This document shows, one piece after another, positions 17,423-27,438 of a stretch of 64,000 nucleotides of DNA (the first letter of the stretch is position 1; each line of letters begins with the position of its first letter). Origin of the DNA: Planctomycetota bacterium (GTDB taxonomy: Bacteria > Planctomycetota > Phycisphaerae > Phycisphaerales > SM1A02); assembly GCA_016872835.1 (NCBI GenBank), contig VGYX01000012.1:27065-91064 (forward strand), read 5' to 3'. The position numbers were made by a program, and so were the translations under genes. The notes beneath the pieces were generated by a model. The model was not told where the DNA came from and made no database searches. It saw only the letters and a program-made list of their open reading frames with translations.

Positions 17423-20400
17423 GCGCCCCAGTCTTCGCGCCTGAATTCGACCTGCGGGCGGACAGCATGCTTGATGGTGCCACGGCCGTCGAGGCGAGCG
17501 CGGGCACCGGCAAGACCTGGACGATCGAGCGCATCGTGCTGGCCCGCGTGCTCGCGGGGGTGTCGATGCGACGCATCGCGCTGATGAGCTTCACCCGCGC
17601 TGCGGCGGACGAGCTGGCGGAGCGTGTGCGCGGAACGCTGCATGCGCGTCTTGCCGATCCTGCCTCCACGGCGACGGATCGCGGCCTGCTGGAGCGCGCG
17701 TTGCTCGACTTCGATGCCGCATGCATCAGCACGATCCACGGCTTCTGTCAGCGCATGCTGCAGGAACACGCGGCCGAGGCGGGTGTGCTGGGTCTTGCTG
17801 GCTGGTCGCTCGATCCCGACCCCTCGGGCAGCGAGCGTCTGGCACTCGCCGACGCCTACAGCGCCACGGCGTTGCAGGATCCGATCTGGAGCGCGCTGGC
17901 GGACGGTCCGGACAAGCTTGGTCGGCGGCTCTCGCAGGCGCTTGAGAAGGCGCGCATCCGTGAGCAGGTGCTGCGAGCCGATTTCCTGCAGGCCATCAAG
18001 GCTTGGCGAGCGGCCGCAGCCACCGTGCATGAAGCAGCGGGAGTCGTGGACGCGCTGCGCGTGATCGTGGAGCACAGCACCAAGAAGGCGGGCGAACCGG
18101 TTGCGGACGCTGCCGACGCGCTTCAGGCATGGCAGGGCGGCCCGCAAGATGATGTCGACGCCGCCGCGGCCGCCGCGGACGCACTCTGCAAGATCGAGCA
18201 CATCGTGCTGGATGAGGCGCAGGCGCTTGAGGGCGCCCTGAAGAAGGGTGGCGACCATCGCGCGCCGATCCAGCAGGCGCATCGGAAGAGCCTGGCGCCA
18301 TGCACCGGTCCGCTGCAGGCCCTTCTGGAAGCCTGGCCTGCCGCTCGGGAACAGGCGGGCGACGCCGTGGTCGCGCGCGCCATCGAGATGCTCGCGAAGC
18401 GTCGCGAGCGGCGTCGGCAGTTCGACTTCCATGACCTGCTGCGGCGCCTGCATCAGGGGCTGCATTCGCCGGACAGTGCGCTGCTTCACGCGATCCGCTC
18501 GCGCTTCGACGTGGCGATCTTGGACGAATTCCAGGACACCGATCCGGTGCAAGCCGACATCGTGCGCCTGCTGTTCCGTCACCCGGGCGCGGCGCTCTAC
18601 CTTGTGGGTGATCCGAAGCAGAGCATCTACGGCTTCCGCAGCGCCGATCTGAAGAGCTACATGGAGTTGCGGCGGACCGTCGACGAGCGACGCCGACTCT
18701 CGGTCAGTCATCGTTCCGACGGTCGCCTGGTCGATGCCGTGAACGCGCTGTTCGCGGTGCCCGCGCCGTTCTTCCATCCGGAAGTGCTCGCGGAGCCGGT
18801 GCAGAGCGCGTTCAAGACCCGAAGGCTTCGTCGCGACGGTTGCGAGGATCCCGCCGGACTGGTGCTGCATGCGGAGCCGGGTCAGGCGACGGCGGGCGCC
18901 TGCGCGCACCTGGTCGCGTCGCAGATTCGCGCGCTGCTTGGACAGGGCTGGATGGTGCGTGTGAAGGAGGTCGATGCGTGGCGACCGCTGCGTCCCTCGG
19001 ACATCGCGGTGCTGAGTCGCACGAACGCGGAGCTGCAGGTGCTCGCGGACGCGTTGCGCGCTGCGCGGGTTCCCTGCGTGGTGCTTGGCAGCGACAACGT
19101 GTTCGGATCGGAGATGGCGCGTGACCTCGCGGGTGCGTTGCTTGCGTTCGCGCGGCCCTCCAATCGAGGGCTCGCCCTTGCGGCGGCCGGTTCCAGGCTG
19201 ATCGGCCTGACGCAGCACGCGCTCGCGACCGATCCCGACGGCGTGGTGCAACGCATGCGCGCGGCTGGAGCGGTGCTCGATCGGCATGGCGCGGTCGCGG
19301 GCATCCGCGAGTGGATGCGCACGGCGGGTCCGGGTCTCGGCGGTCTCGCGACCGAGCCCGATGGCGAGCGGCATCTCTCGGATCTGGCGCAGTTGCTCGA
19401 GTTGCTCGACGAAGCGGAGCGTTCGGGCGTCCGAGGCGCGCCCGCGCTCGCCGGCTGGATGGCCGAGCAAGTCGCCGGCACGCGGTCGGGCGACGATCAG
19501 GTGCAGCGCGTTCGTGCGCTGGCCGAGCACGATGCCGTGACGCTGCAGACCGTGCACGGCAGCAAGGGCCTGACCTACGGCATCGTGTGGCTTCCATCCG
19601 CGATGCGTGCCGGCAAGCAGGACGACGATCCTGAAGTCGCGCGCGAGGCCGCGGCGGAAGCGCGGCGGCTGCTCTATGTGGGTCTCACGCGCGCACGCTG
19701 GCAAGCGCACGCGCTCTGGCGTCATGACAAGGAGCCGGCGCATGCCGCGCTCGCCACGTTGCTGCATGCGCGCGGCGAGGACGACTCGGAGCAGTCGGCG
19801 GAGGTCTCGTCGGACCGGCTCGCCGAGGACCTTGCAGAGGTGATGAAGGACCTTCACGCCGTGGCCACGCAGTCGAGCGGCGCCATCGAGGTGCGGGAGC
19901 TGTCCGCGCCAGTCGACGGACGGCCGATCGATCAGACCGCGTCGTCATGGCGCGAGGCGCTGCCGGTGCCGGCGATTCCAACGGCTGCGCGACAAGTCAG
20001 CTTCACGAGCCTGCATGATCATCTCTCCGAGGGTGATGAATCCGGCCAAGGCACCGACCGCGATGATCGCGGCGCGCCTGCGCCCGCCGAGGCGGGCGAC
20101 CCCACACCGTGCGATCGTGCGCTGCGGAACCTGGGCGTGCGTGGTGTGGCGCTTGGAAATCTGGTCCATGAGTCGCTTGAACAGCCCGAGGTCTTCACCG
20201 CACTCGATCGGCCTGAAGGGGTGGATCTGCTCGCAGGCGCACTGCGGCGGGGCGTGCATGGTGCTGACGCTGCGGTTCGTGCACGCGAGGCAGGGGCGCA
20301 GATCCACGCGGTGCTTGGCGTCACGGTGCCCGGTGTTCCAAGCGTGACACAGATCAGTTCACGTCCACGTGGCGTCTTCCGTGAACTCAAGCTCGCGGCA

Positions 20401-20889
20401 GGCTGGCGCGGCGGGCTGCAGGATGTTGCCGGCGCCTTCGATGCCGAGCCGCACGCGTGGGCCCCGATCTTCGCGCAGGCGCTTCGATGCGCGGATCGCC
20501 AGCGCATGCACGGACTACTTGTCGGCAACATCGACCTTGCGGTGCTGACCGAGCGAGGCTGGTTCCTGTACGACTACAAGACGAACGATCTGGGACGCGG
20601 TCTTGCCGCCTATGCCGCGACCCGTGACTCGGGCCGACTCTCGCCGCTTGACGAGGGCATGATCCGCAGCGGCTATCCGCTGCAGGCCGTGCTCTACGCC
20701 ACGCTGGTCCGTCGATGGTCTCGCGCACGCGGATGCATCTCGCAGAGCCACGTCGCCGGTGTCTCCTATCTGTTTCTTCGAGGCATGAAGGCGGGCGTTG
20801 CGGATCACGGCGTCTGGCACTGGACACCGACCGAGGCGGTGCTTGACGCGATCGATGCGCACCTTGTGCACGAGGAGGTGCCTGCATGA
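17419..20889 (+). CDS. recB: exodeoxyribonuclease V subunit beta (RecB), UvrD-type helicase/nuclease
   Basis: VEASAGTGKTWTIERIVLARVL; MSFTRAAADELAERV; ISTIHGFCQRML; VAILDEFQDTDPVQ; LYLVGDPKQSIYGFRSAD; YDYKTNDLG; 4-nt overlap with recC. Confidence 0.95.
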   Translation: MSAPVFAPEFDLRADSMLDGATAVEASAGTGKTWTIERIVLARVLAGVSMRRIALMSFTRAAADELAERVRGTLHARLADPASTATDRGLLERALLDFDAACISTIHGFCQRMLQEHAAEAGVLGLAGWSLDPDPSGSERLALADAYSATALQDPIWSALADGPDKLGRRLSQALEKARIREQVLRADFLQAIKAWRAAAATVHEAAGVVDALRVIVEHSTKKAGEPVADAADALQAWQGGPQDDVDAAAAAADALCKIEHIVLDEAQALEGALKKGGDHRAPIQQAHRKSLAPCTGPLQALLEAWPAAREQAGDAVVARAIEMLAKRRERRRQFDFHDLLRRLHQGLHSPDSALLHAIRSRFDVAILDEFQDTDPVQADIVRLLFRHPGAALYLVGDPKQSIYGFRSADLKSYMELRRTVDERRRLSVSHRSDGRLVDAVNALFAVPAPFFHPEVLAEPVQSAFKTRRLRRDGCEDPAGLVLHAEPGQATAGACAHLVASQIRALLGQGWMVRVKEVDAWRPLRPSDIAVLSRTNAELQVLADALRAARVPCVVLGSDNVFGSEMARDLAGALLAFARPSNRGLALAAAGSRLIGLTQHALATDPDGVVQRMRAAGAVLDRHGAVAGIREWMRTAGPGLGGLATEPDGERHLSDLAQLLELLDEAERSGVRGAPALAGWMAEQVAGTRSGDDQVQRVRALAEHDAVTLQTVHGSKGLTYGIVWLPSAMRAGKQDDDPEVAREAAAEARRLLYVGLTRARWQAHALWRHDKEPAHAALATLLHARGEDDSEQSAEVSSDRLAEDLAEVMKDLHAVATQSSGAIEVRELSAPVDGRPIDQTASSWREALPVPAIPTAARQVSFTSLHDHLSEGDESGQGTDRDDRGAPAPAEAGDPTPCDRALRNLGVRGVALGNLVHESLEQPEVFTALDRPEGVDLLAGALRRGVHGADAAVRAREAGAQIHAVLGVTVPGVPSVTQISSRPRGVFRELKLAAGWRGGLQDVAGAFDAEPHAWAPIFAQALRCADRQRMHGLLVGNIDLAVLTERGWFLYDYKTNDLGRGLAAYAATRDSGRLSPLDEGMIRSGYPLQAVLYATLVRRWSRARGCISQSHVAGVSYLFLRGMKAGVADHGVWHWTPTEAVLDAIDAHLVHEEVPA

Positions 20890-22562
20890 GCGAGGTCGAC
20901 ATCGCGACCCTTCGGCCCGCGGCGAGTTCGACATGGTTCGCACGCAGGCTCGCAAGGAACCTGTCGAGCGAGGACACGGCGCTTGAGCAGCCGCTCACGT
21001 GGCTTCATCACCAGTGGTTGCAGGGGCATACGTGCCTCGATCTTGCCGGCACTGTGCTGGGTGACGTGGAGTCCACGCGTCCGGGGACCGAGCGCATGCA
21101 GGCGAGAGCTCGCGTTCCGGCGAGCTGGCGAACCGAGTTGGCGAGTCTGGCGTGCGTGGAGCGATCCGATCCAGGCGGTCGAAGCGCGAGCGAGCGATTG
21201 CTGGTGCTGGAGGGCGACAAGCTCTTTCTCGCGGCGTGCCGACATGACGAGATCGTGGTGGCGGAAGCGCTCCTGCACAGGGCCGCGCAGGCTTCGCGGT
21301 GGACCGCGCCTGCGGGCGGGGATGCGTGGATCGCCGAGCGCGTGCGCGCGTTGCTGCCACAGGCGGATGCGCTCCAGATCGCGGCCGCCGGATTGCCGTT
21401 TCGATCGCGGCTCGGCATCGTGACGGGGGGGCCTGGCACCGGGAAGACCACGGTCGCGGGTTGCATGCTCGACGCGCTGCTGCAGATCGACGAAGGGGCC
21501 GTGGTCCGGGTTCTTGCGCCCACGGGCAAGGCCGCCGCGCGCATGACCCAGAGCCTGCGCAGCATGTCGTCGAGGGCGGGACTCCATGCACGAACAAGCG
21601 CACTGTTGCAGTCCGTCGAGGCCTCCACGATCCAGCATGCGTTGCTGGCGGGCGGAGGAGCGGGATTGCGGGCGGCCGGTCTGGTGATCGTGGACGAGAG
21701 TTCAATGATCGACATTTCGCTGATGCGTCGTCTGCTTGAGGGTCTGGCCCCCGAGGCGTCGCTCGTGCTGCTGGGCGACCCGGCGCAGCTTGCAAGTGTC
21801 GAGGCGGGCACGATGCTGAGCGACGTGCTTCCCGCGAGTCCATCACATCCGCTTCACGCCTGTACTGTGGCTTTGACGCACAGTCATCGCTTCGCCAAGG
21901 ACAGCGCGTTGGGCGCACTGGCTGCCGCGATTCGCGACGCGGACATGGATGGCACGATGCGTGCGCTTCAAGCCGGTGGAGACATCCAGTGGATCTCCGT
22001 CGGCTCATCGGCCGAGGCGATCGATGCGGTGGTGCGCACGCAGGCGCGGTTCTTCGAGAATGCGCGCGTGCTCTGTGGGCATCGGCGCGGCCCGGACGGC
22101 TCGCTTGCGATGAACCGAGCGATCACGCGCGCGCGATTCGCCGCCGTCGATCCGGATCCCCTCAGCGGCGGCGACTTCATCGGACGCCCCGTGATCGTGA
22201 CCGTGAACGATCCGGTCACCGGCCTGCACAACGGTGACACGGGCATTGTGGAGAGTGGCCCCGAAGGGCTGATTGTCCGCTTCCCGGATCTTGGGCAGGT
22301 GGTGCCGGTCCGTGCGCTGCCCGCCCGTGAGACGGCGTGGGCGCTCACGATCCACAAGTCTCAGGGTTCCGAGTTCGACGAGGTGGTGATCGTGCTTCCG
22401 GTGCAGGCATCACCCGTGCTGACGCGCGAGCTGCTCTACACCGGCGTCACGCGCTCGCGGGGCCGGGTCACGTTGATCGCCTCGGAGACGGCGCTGCGAA
22501 GCGCGATCGAGCACCGCATCGAGCGGGCAAGCGGGCTACGGGCGCGTTTCAAACAGGACTGA
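20886..22562 (+). CDS. recD: exodeoxyribonuclease V subunit alpha (RecD)
   Basis: GIVTGGPGTGKTTVAGCMLDALL; LAPTGKAAARMTQSL; VDESSMIDISLMRRLLEGL; LTIHKSQGSEFDEVVIVLP; 4-nt overlap with recB. Confidence 0.95.
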   Translation: MSEVDIATLRPAASSTWFARRLARNLSSEDTALEQPLTWLHHQWLQGHTCLDLAGTVLGDVESTRPGTERMQARARVPASWRTELASLACVERSDPGGRSASERLLVLEGDKLFLAACRHDEIVVAEALLHRAAQASRWTAPAGGDAWIAERVRALLPQADALQIAAAGLPFRSRLGIVTGGPGTGKTTVAGCMLDALLQIDEGAVVRVLAPTGKAAARMTQSLRSMSSRAGLHARTSALLQSVEASTIQHALLAGGGAGLRAAGLVIVDESSMIDISLMRRLLEGLAPEASLVLLGDPAQLASVEAGTMLSDVLPASPSHPLHACTVALTHSHRFAKDSALGALAAAIRDADMDGTMRALQAGGDIQWISVGSSAEAIDAVVRTQARFFENARVLCGHRRGPDGSLAMNRAITRARFAAVDPDPLSGGDFIGRPVIVTVNDPVTGLHNGDTGIVESGPEGLIVRFPDLGQVVPVRALPARETAWALTIHKSQGSEFDEVVIVLPVQASPVLTRELLYTGVTRSRGRVTLIASETALRSAIEHRIERASGLRARFKQD

Positions 22563-22608
22563 AAGAAGGGCGCACAGGCTTCAAGTCGGCCCGTCGGCAC
22601 CACGCTGA

Positions 22609-22672
22609 AATTGCACAACAAAGTTCGCGATTCGATTTGGAGGCGACGCGATCGAATCGTACCGGTGCAATT
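22609..22672. repeat. nested intergenic inverted repeat (8-bp outer arms, 9-bp inner arms)
   Basis: AATTGCAC(22609-22616)...CGATTCGAT(22628-22636)...ATCGAATCG(22651-22659)...GTGCAATT(22665-22672). Confidence 0.75.
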
Positions 22673-22769
22673 GGCCGTCGTATGCGGCTTGACTTCTCCT
22701 GAGGTTCCGGGCCGACCACGCCTGTGTGGCGTCCCGCTCACTGAAATCCCGTAGTCGGAGATCAGAAAC

Positions 22770-23450
22770 ATGAAAGCGATGGATGCAAAGCGCCCATTCG
22801 GGCGCGCGGCTGTGGTTTTAGCTGCGATGCTGAGTCTGGCGTGCGGTTGGATGGCTGCGGCCGTGCCACAGCCAGAACGCGAGCTGGGCGACAAGTCTGC
22901 GATCGTCATCGATTGGGAACTTGCGGCCCTCATGGTCGACCTTGGGGTGCTCGAGATCGACGTCTACTCCGATGATGGCGGCGCCGTGGCGACGATGGCG
23001 TCGGCGGCAAGCACTGGACCGACCGTCATCGTGCTGAGTCCTGGGGGTGACGTGATCGCGCCGGCGCCCGTGTTTCCGGCATTGCCCCCAGGCTACTTCC
23101 CGACCCGGCGGGATTGGGATCGGCCGTGGCGGTTCCTCGAGTGCCGAACCGTCGTTGGTGGCGAAGTTTCAATGTTCTGCATCTACACCAAGAAATGGAC
23201 GGTGTACGTAGACGTCCCATGCTCGCCTGGTGGACCGACGGTGCGACACTTCTACACATTCACGGCCGAATGCACGGTCCCCACCACGAACTGCGAGTGC
23301 CCGGATAACCCGGATTGTCCGCCGGTTCCGGTCGCAGGGTGGCAAGGCTGCTTGCCCGGTCCCGCGGGCGGGCCGCCGGCGAGTCCGAACTGTATGGCGG
23401 GTCCGCCGCGCATCACGATTTCACATCGAGTCGGAGGTAATTGCCCCTGA
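22770..23450 (+). CDS. secreted Cys-rich hypothetical protein
   Basis: hydrophobic N-terminus; CECPDNPDCPPVPVAGWQGC...; no recognised family. Confidence 0.55.
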   Translation: MKAMDAKRPFGRAAVVLAAMLSLACGWMAAAVPQPERELGDKSAIVIDWELAALMVDLGVLEIDVYSDDGGAVATMASAASTGPTVIVLSPGGDVIAPAPVFPALPPGYFPTRRDWDRPWRFLECRTVVGGEVSMFCIYTKKWTVYVDVPCSPGGPTVRHFYTFTAECTVPTTNCECPDNPDCPPVPVAGWQGCLPGPAGGPPASPNCMAGPPRITISHRVGGNCP

Positions 23451-23516
23451 TTTCGATGAGTCCGTACCACCTCCGGCATCCACCGTGATCCAGCGGTTGC
23501 ATGCCACCCTTCAGGC

Positions 23517-23548
23517 ACCGCCCGTCGGCACGCACCGGCGGGCGGTGT
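23517..23548 (+). terminator. GC-rich hairpin between 23450 stop and kbl
   Basis: CACCGCCCGtcggcacgcaccgGCGGGCGGTG followed by tcactttc. Confidence 0.6.
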
Positions 23549-23606
23549 CACTTTCATGGCTCGCGGAAATGCGGGACCCACGACGGCGTATGGGTACATT
23601 GCCCGC

Positions 23607-24827
23607 ATGACCACCGCTGTCGAGCCGACCTTCGCCAGCCGCACGCACACGATTCTCGAGTCGCTCAAGCAGAGCGGCCAACTCAAGCACCTGCAGACCA
23701 TCGAGGGCCCGATGGACGCCACGGTGAAGCTGCAGGGCTACGGCGAGGTCGCGTGCTTCTGCAGCAACAACTATCTTGGCCTGGCGAACCACCCGGAAGT
23801 GGTGCAGGCGGGCATCGAGGGCCTGAAGAAGTACGGCGCGGGCACCGCCAGCGTGCGCTTCATCTGCGGCACCTTCGACTGTCACCACAGCCTTGAGGCG
23901 ACCATCGCGAAGTTCTACGGCGTGGAGGCGGCCTACACCTTCACGAGCTGCTGGAACGCGAACGAGGCGATCTTCCCGACGCTGTGCGAACCTGGCGACA
24001 TCATCGTGAGCGACGAGCTCAACCACGCGAGCATCATCGACGGCATCCGTCTGGCGGTGAGCATGAAGAAGGGGCTGCTGCGCACGGTGTATCGCAACGG
24101 CGACATGGCGGCGCTGGAGGCGAAGCTCGCCGAGGCGCGCGCGAACCCCGCCGTGACCGGCACCATCTGGGTGGTGACCGACGGCGTGTTCAGCATGGAG
24201 GGCTCGCTGGGCAACCTTCCGAAGATCCGCGAGATCTGCGATCGCTTCGGCGCGCTGCTCGTGATGGATGACAGCCACGGCACCGGCGTGATGGGCAAGA
24301 CCGGCCGTGGTACGCACGAGCACTGGAACATGCCGGCCACGAAGATCGACTACTTCACCGGCACGTTGGGCAAGGCGCTCGGCGGCGGGGCGGGTGGCTA
24401 CATCGCCGGCAGCCGCGAGGCCATGGACCTGCTCGTGCAGCGCGGCCGGCCCACGCTGTTCAGCAACGCGCTGCCGTGCACCATCGCGTGCAGCGCCCAG
24501 AAGGCGATCGAGATCCTGATGCGCGAGCCGCAGCGGGTGGAGAAATTGCGTCGCAACGTGGCGGCCGCGCGCGCGGGCATCGGCGAGGCCGGATTCGAGG
24601 TGCTGAAGAGCCCGACCGCGATCTGCCCGATCATCGTGCACGACACGGCGAAGGCGATCGCCATGAGCAAGCGCCTGCTGGAGCTGGGCGTGTTCGTGAT
24701 CGGCTTCGGGTACCCGGTGGTGCCCGAGGGGCACGCCCGACTTCGCGTGCAGATCAGTGCGGCGCATGAGGATGCGCACATCCGCAAGTTGATCGATGGA
24801 CTGAAGACCCTCAAGAGAGAGTTCTGA
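23607..24827 (+). CDS. kbl: glycine C-acetyltransferase (2-amino-3-ketobutyrate CoA ligase)
   Basis: CFCSNNYLGLANHPEV; GTASVRFICGT; DELNHASIIDGIRL; VMDDSHGTGVMGKTGRGT; TGTLGKALGGGAGGYIAG. Confidence 0.95.
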   Translation: MTTAVEPTFASRTHTILESLKQSGQLKHLQTIEGPMDATVKLQGYGEVACFCSNNYLGLANHPEVVQAGIEGLKKYGAGTASVRFICGTFDCHHSLEATIAKFYGVEAAYTFTSCWNANEAIFPTLCEPGDIIVSDELNHASIIDGIRLAVSMKKGLLRTVYRNGDMAALEAKLAEARANPAVTGTIWVVTDGVFSMEGSLGNLPKIREICDRFGALLVMDDSHGTGVMGKTGRGTHEHWNMPATKIDYFTGTLGKALGGGAGGYIAGSREAMDLLVQRGRPTLFSNALPCTIACSAQKAIEILMREPQRVEKLRRNVAAARAGIGEAGFEVLKSPTAICPIIVHDTAKAIAMSKRLLELGVFVIGFGYPVVPEGHARLRVQISAAHEDAHIRKLIDGLKTLKREF

Positions 24828-24829
24828 AC

Positions 24830-26374
24830 ATGGCTGCTGCTGCCGCCTCCGCCACTGTGCCAGGCCGGCGACGCCCCGTGCTGCGAACCATCGGCCTTGT
24901 CGTGCTCGCCGTCGTCGTCGTGTACGCCGCCCTCGCGATCTACCTGGCCACGCGCCCGGTGGTCATCTCCTTCGACGCGGTGCAGACGTTCCGCGACTCG
25001 CTGCCGAGGCCCGCCAAGCCTGCGGACGCCGCGTGGCCTGCGTATCGCGATGCGTTGGTGTCGCTCGGTTGGGAGCGTGGAAGCCAGAAGGATCCGGCCG
25101 TGGAAGACAATCTCGGGAACGGGCCGGGGCAGCAGGGCTGGACCGAGATCTCCGCATGGGTGGATGCCAACCAGGCGGCCATCGCATCGGCACGGGCGGC
25201 TTCGAAGCGGCCCATGTTCGGATTTCCCCTCGCGCAGGAGCGCGCGGGCGCGGATGCCGCCTTCTTCCCAGAGGCCGCCGGCGGGTCGCAATCTGGCATG
25301 GACAACTCGGACCGTGAGCAGTTCCCCATGCTCTCGGTCAGCTTGCCTCACTTGGGCACGCTGCGTGGCCTGGCGAACGTGCTTCTTGCGGACATGTTCC
25401 GCGCCGCCGAGCAAGGCGATGGCGAGCGAGCGACGCAGGACATCGAGGCCGCCATGGCGCTTTCGATCCATCTGCCCGAGGGGCGCCTCCTCATCTCGGA
25501 TCTTGTCGGCATCGCGATCCGTGCGAGGACCGCGCGAGATGTGCTTGCGACGCTCGAATGGAAGCCCGAGCTGTTCACGGACGCCCAACTGACGCGGATA
25601 CAGGCCGCCCTGCGATCCGTGCCCGCTGCGCTCGAGCGCATCGAGGTCGCCTCCGAGCGCTTGCTGTTCGAGGATGTAGTGCAGCGGTTCTTCTCGGATG
25701 ATGGGGCGGGTGACGGTCTGTTCGTGCCCACTTGGCGGCAGCTGAAGTTCCTGGAGGAGATCTCCACGCTCTCCGCGGGATCCAAGCCCTGGTCGAGCGC
25801 GTGGCCGTGGACCTATGCCGCCTTCGTCGGGGCCTCGAGGCCGCTGGGTGTCTGGGCGATCGCCGGTCGCAAGGAGACTTTGGATCGGCATGCGGCATTC
25901 ATGCAGGGTTTGCAGCAGGTGCCCAACGCATCGCCTCGCGAGGCATTGGCTGCAGCCAAGGCCCTGGAGGCCCAGTTCAGCTTGGATCGCGCCGACCCGA
26001 GGGCGGCTACGCGCTATTTCCTGCAAAGCGTGACCCTTCCGGCGCTGGCGGTTGCCACCGTGAACTTCGCCAGAGACCGCACCGGTCGAGAGATGGCTTG
26101 CGCCGCCATCGCCGCCGAACGCTTCCGTCGCGTGAACAAGCGGTGGCCGAACTCCGCGGCGGAGTTGGCCGCGTTCAACGGCGGCACGGCGCCGATGGAT
26201 CCGTGGGGCGAGGGTCCGATCAAGGTCGCCGCAGACGGGCCCGGGTTCCGCATGTGGTCGGTGAGCCGCAACGGCACCGACGATGGCGGCGATCCGGCTC
26301 AGACGCTCGAGAATGAGGAAGGCGACTGGGTCTTCTTCGCGCCGAGCGGCAAGCTCGACCGGATCAGGAACTGA
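24830..26374 (+). CDS. membrane-anchored hypothetical protein
   Basis: single N-terminal TM helix (TIGLVVLAVVVVYAALAIYLA); long soluble domain. Confidence 0.6.
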   Translation: MAAAAASATVPGRRRPVLRTIGLVVLAVVVVYAALAIYLATRPVVISFDAVQTFRDSLPRPAKPADAAWPAYRDALVSLGWERGSQKDPAVEDNLGNGPGQQGWTEISAWVDANQAAIASARAASKRPMFGFPLAQERAGADAAFFPEAAGGSQSGMDNSDREQFPMLSVSLPHLGTLRGLANVLLADMFRAAEQGDGERATQDIEAAMALSIHLPEGRLLISDLVGIAIRARTARDVLATLEWKPELFTDAQLTRIQAALRSVPAALERIEVASERLLFEDVVQRFFSDDGAGDGLFVPTWRQLKFLEEISTLSAGSKPWSSAWPWTYAAFVGASRPLGVWAIAGRKETLDRHAAFMQGLQQVPNASPREALAAAKALEAQFSLDRADPRAATRYFLQSVTLPALAVATVNFARDRTGREMACAAIAAERFRRVNKRWPNSAAELAAFNGGTAPMDPWGEGPIKVAADGPGFRMWSVSRNGTDDGGDPAQTLENEEGDWVFFAPSGKLDRIRN

Positions 26375-26383
26375 CGCCGCGCG

Positions 26384-27427
26384 TCACTCGGACGCGCCAT
26401 CGATCCGCCGCAGCCCCTCGGCCGCCGCGCGCTGCCCCAGCCATCCGCTCAGCCACAGCATGGCCGCGGTGGCCACCAGCAGCCACAGCCCATGCTTCAC
26501 GTCGACCCGGATCACGTCCTGGCCCTCCATCAGGAAGAGGCCGAGCGCGAGCGCCATCACGTCGAGCATGCACCACTCGCGGATCCAGCCGATCCAGCGC
26601 CAGCGCCTTCGATGCGCGTGCGCGGTGGCGGGCACGATCCACGCCCACGCCTCGGCAAGCAGCGTGATCGCCGGCATGGCCACCAACCCGACCGCCGAGA
26701 GGAACGCGAGAGGCCAGTTGCCGCCCTGCGCCATCGCCAGCGGCACGCTGCCGACGCCATAGGCGTTGTCGCGCAGCAGGAACTGGTGGATCTGCATGAA
26801 TGGAAGCCCGAGCGCACCGACGAAGAGGGCAAGCGCGATCGCCAGCACCGCGATCGCGGCGACGCCCAGCCGCCCCGAACGCTTCGCGAGCGCGATGCGC
26901 TCCCGGGGGGCACTGGACTTCTCGCGGATCTCGCGCGCATCGAGAGCCGACGCGGTGATCGAGAGCCACATGGTGGTGGCGACGGCCGTCAGGAACGCGT
27001 ACACGCCCAGATAGGTCGTGGCGGTCACGGCCCATTGGTCGGTCGCGAGCAGCACCAGCACGAGCACGCCCAGCGGGTCGAGCATGCTCCACTTGCCGAG
27101 TCGGCCCATCCACTCGAGCACATGCGTTCGGCGCGGGCCCGCAGGCAGCCGCAGCCAAGCCCATGCCAGCACCCCGATCTTCACGAACGGGAAGATCACG
27201 CTGAATCCGACGATCAGCAGCGCGAGCAGGTGCATGCCACCTTGCCAGAGCAGCGAGACCGATCGCAGCAGCGAGTAGTCCTCGCCACCCTTGATGAACA
27301 CCGCGATGCGCAGGAAGGGCAGCAGGAGTCCGGCGACCTGCAGTGAGAGCGCGATGCCAAGCGCCGCGAGCCAGAACCGCCCCCAGACGCCGGCGCGTCG
27401 ATGAAGCGTCTGTGAGGCCGCGGGCAT
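26384..27427 (-). CDS. paraquat-inducible protein A (PqiA)-like integral membrane protein
   Basis: two PqiA-like modules (FPFVKIGVLAWAWLRLP...GRLGKWSMLDPLGVLVLV...; IREWCMLDVMALALGLFLMEGQDVI...GLWLL). Alternative GTG start at 27454. Confidence 0.75.
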   Translation of the reverse strand: MPAASQTLHRRAGVWGRFWLAALGIALSLQVAGLLLPFLRIAVFIKGGEDYSLLRSVSLLWQGGMHLLALLIVGFSVIFPFVKIGVLAWAWLRLPAGPRRTHVLEWMGRLGKWSMLDPLGVLVLVLLATDQWAVTATTYLGVYAFLTAVATTMWLSITASALDAREIREKSSAPRERIALAKRSGRLGVAAIAVLAIALALFVGALGLPFMQIHQFLLRDNAYGVGSVPLAMAQGGNWPLAFLSAVGLVAMPAITLLAEAWAWIVPATAHAHRRRWRWIGWIREWCMLDVMALALGLFLMEGQDVIRVDVKHGLWLLVATAAMLWLSGWLGQRAAAEGLRRIDGASE

Positions 27428-27438
27428 GCTGGACGCGC

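Noticed and set aside
22609-22672. Nested inverted repeat considered as an integron attC site
   Set aside because: Lacks the RYYYAAC/GTTRRRY core sites and no integrase or gene-cassette array is present
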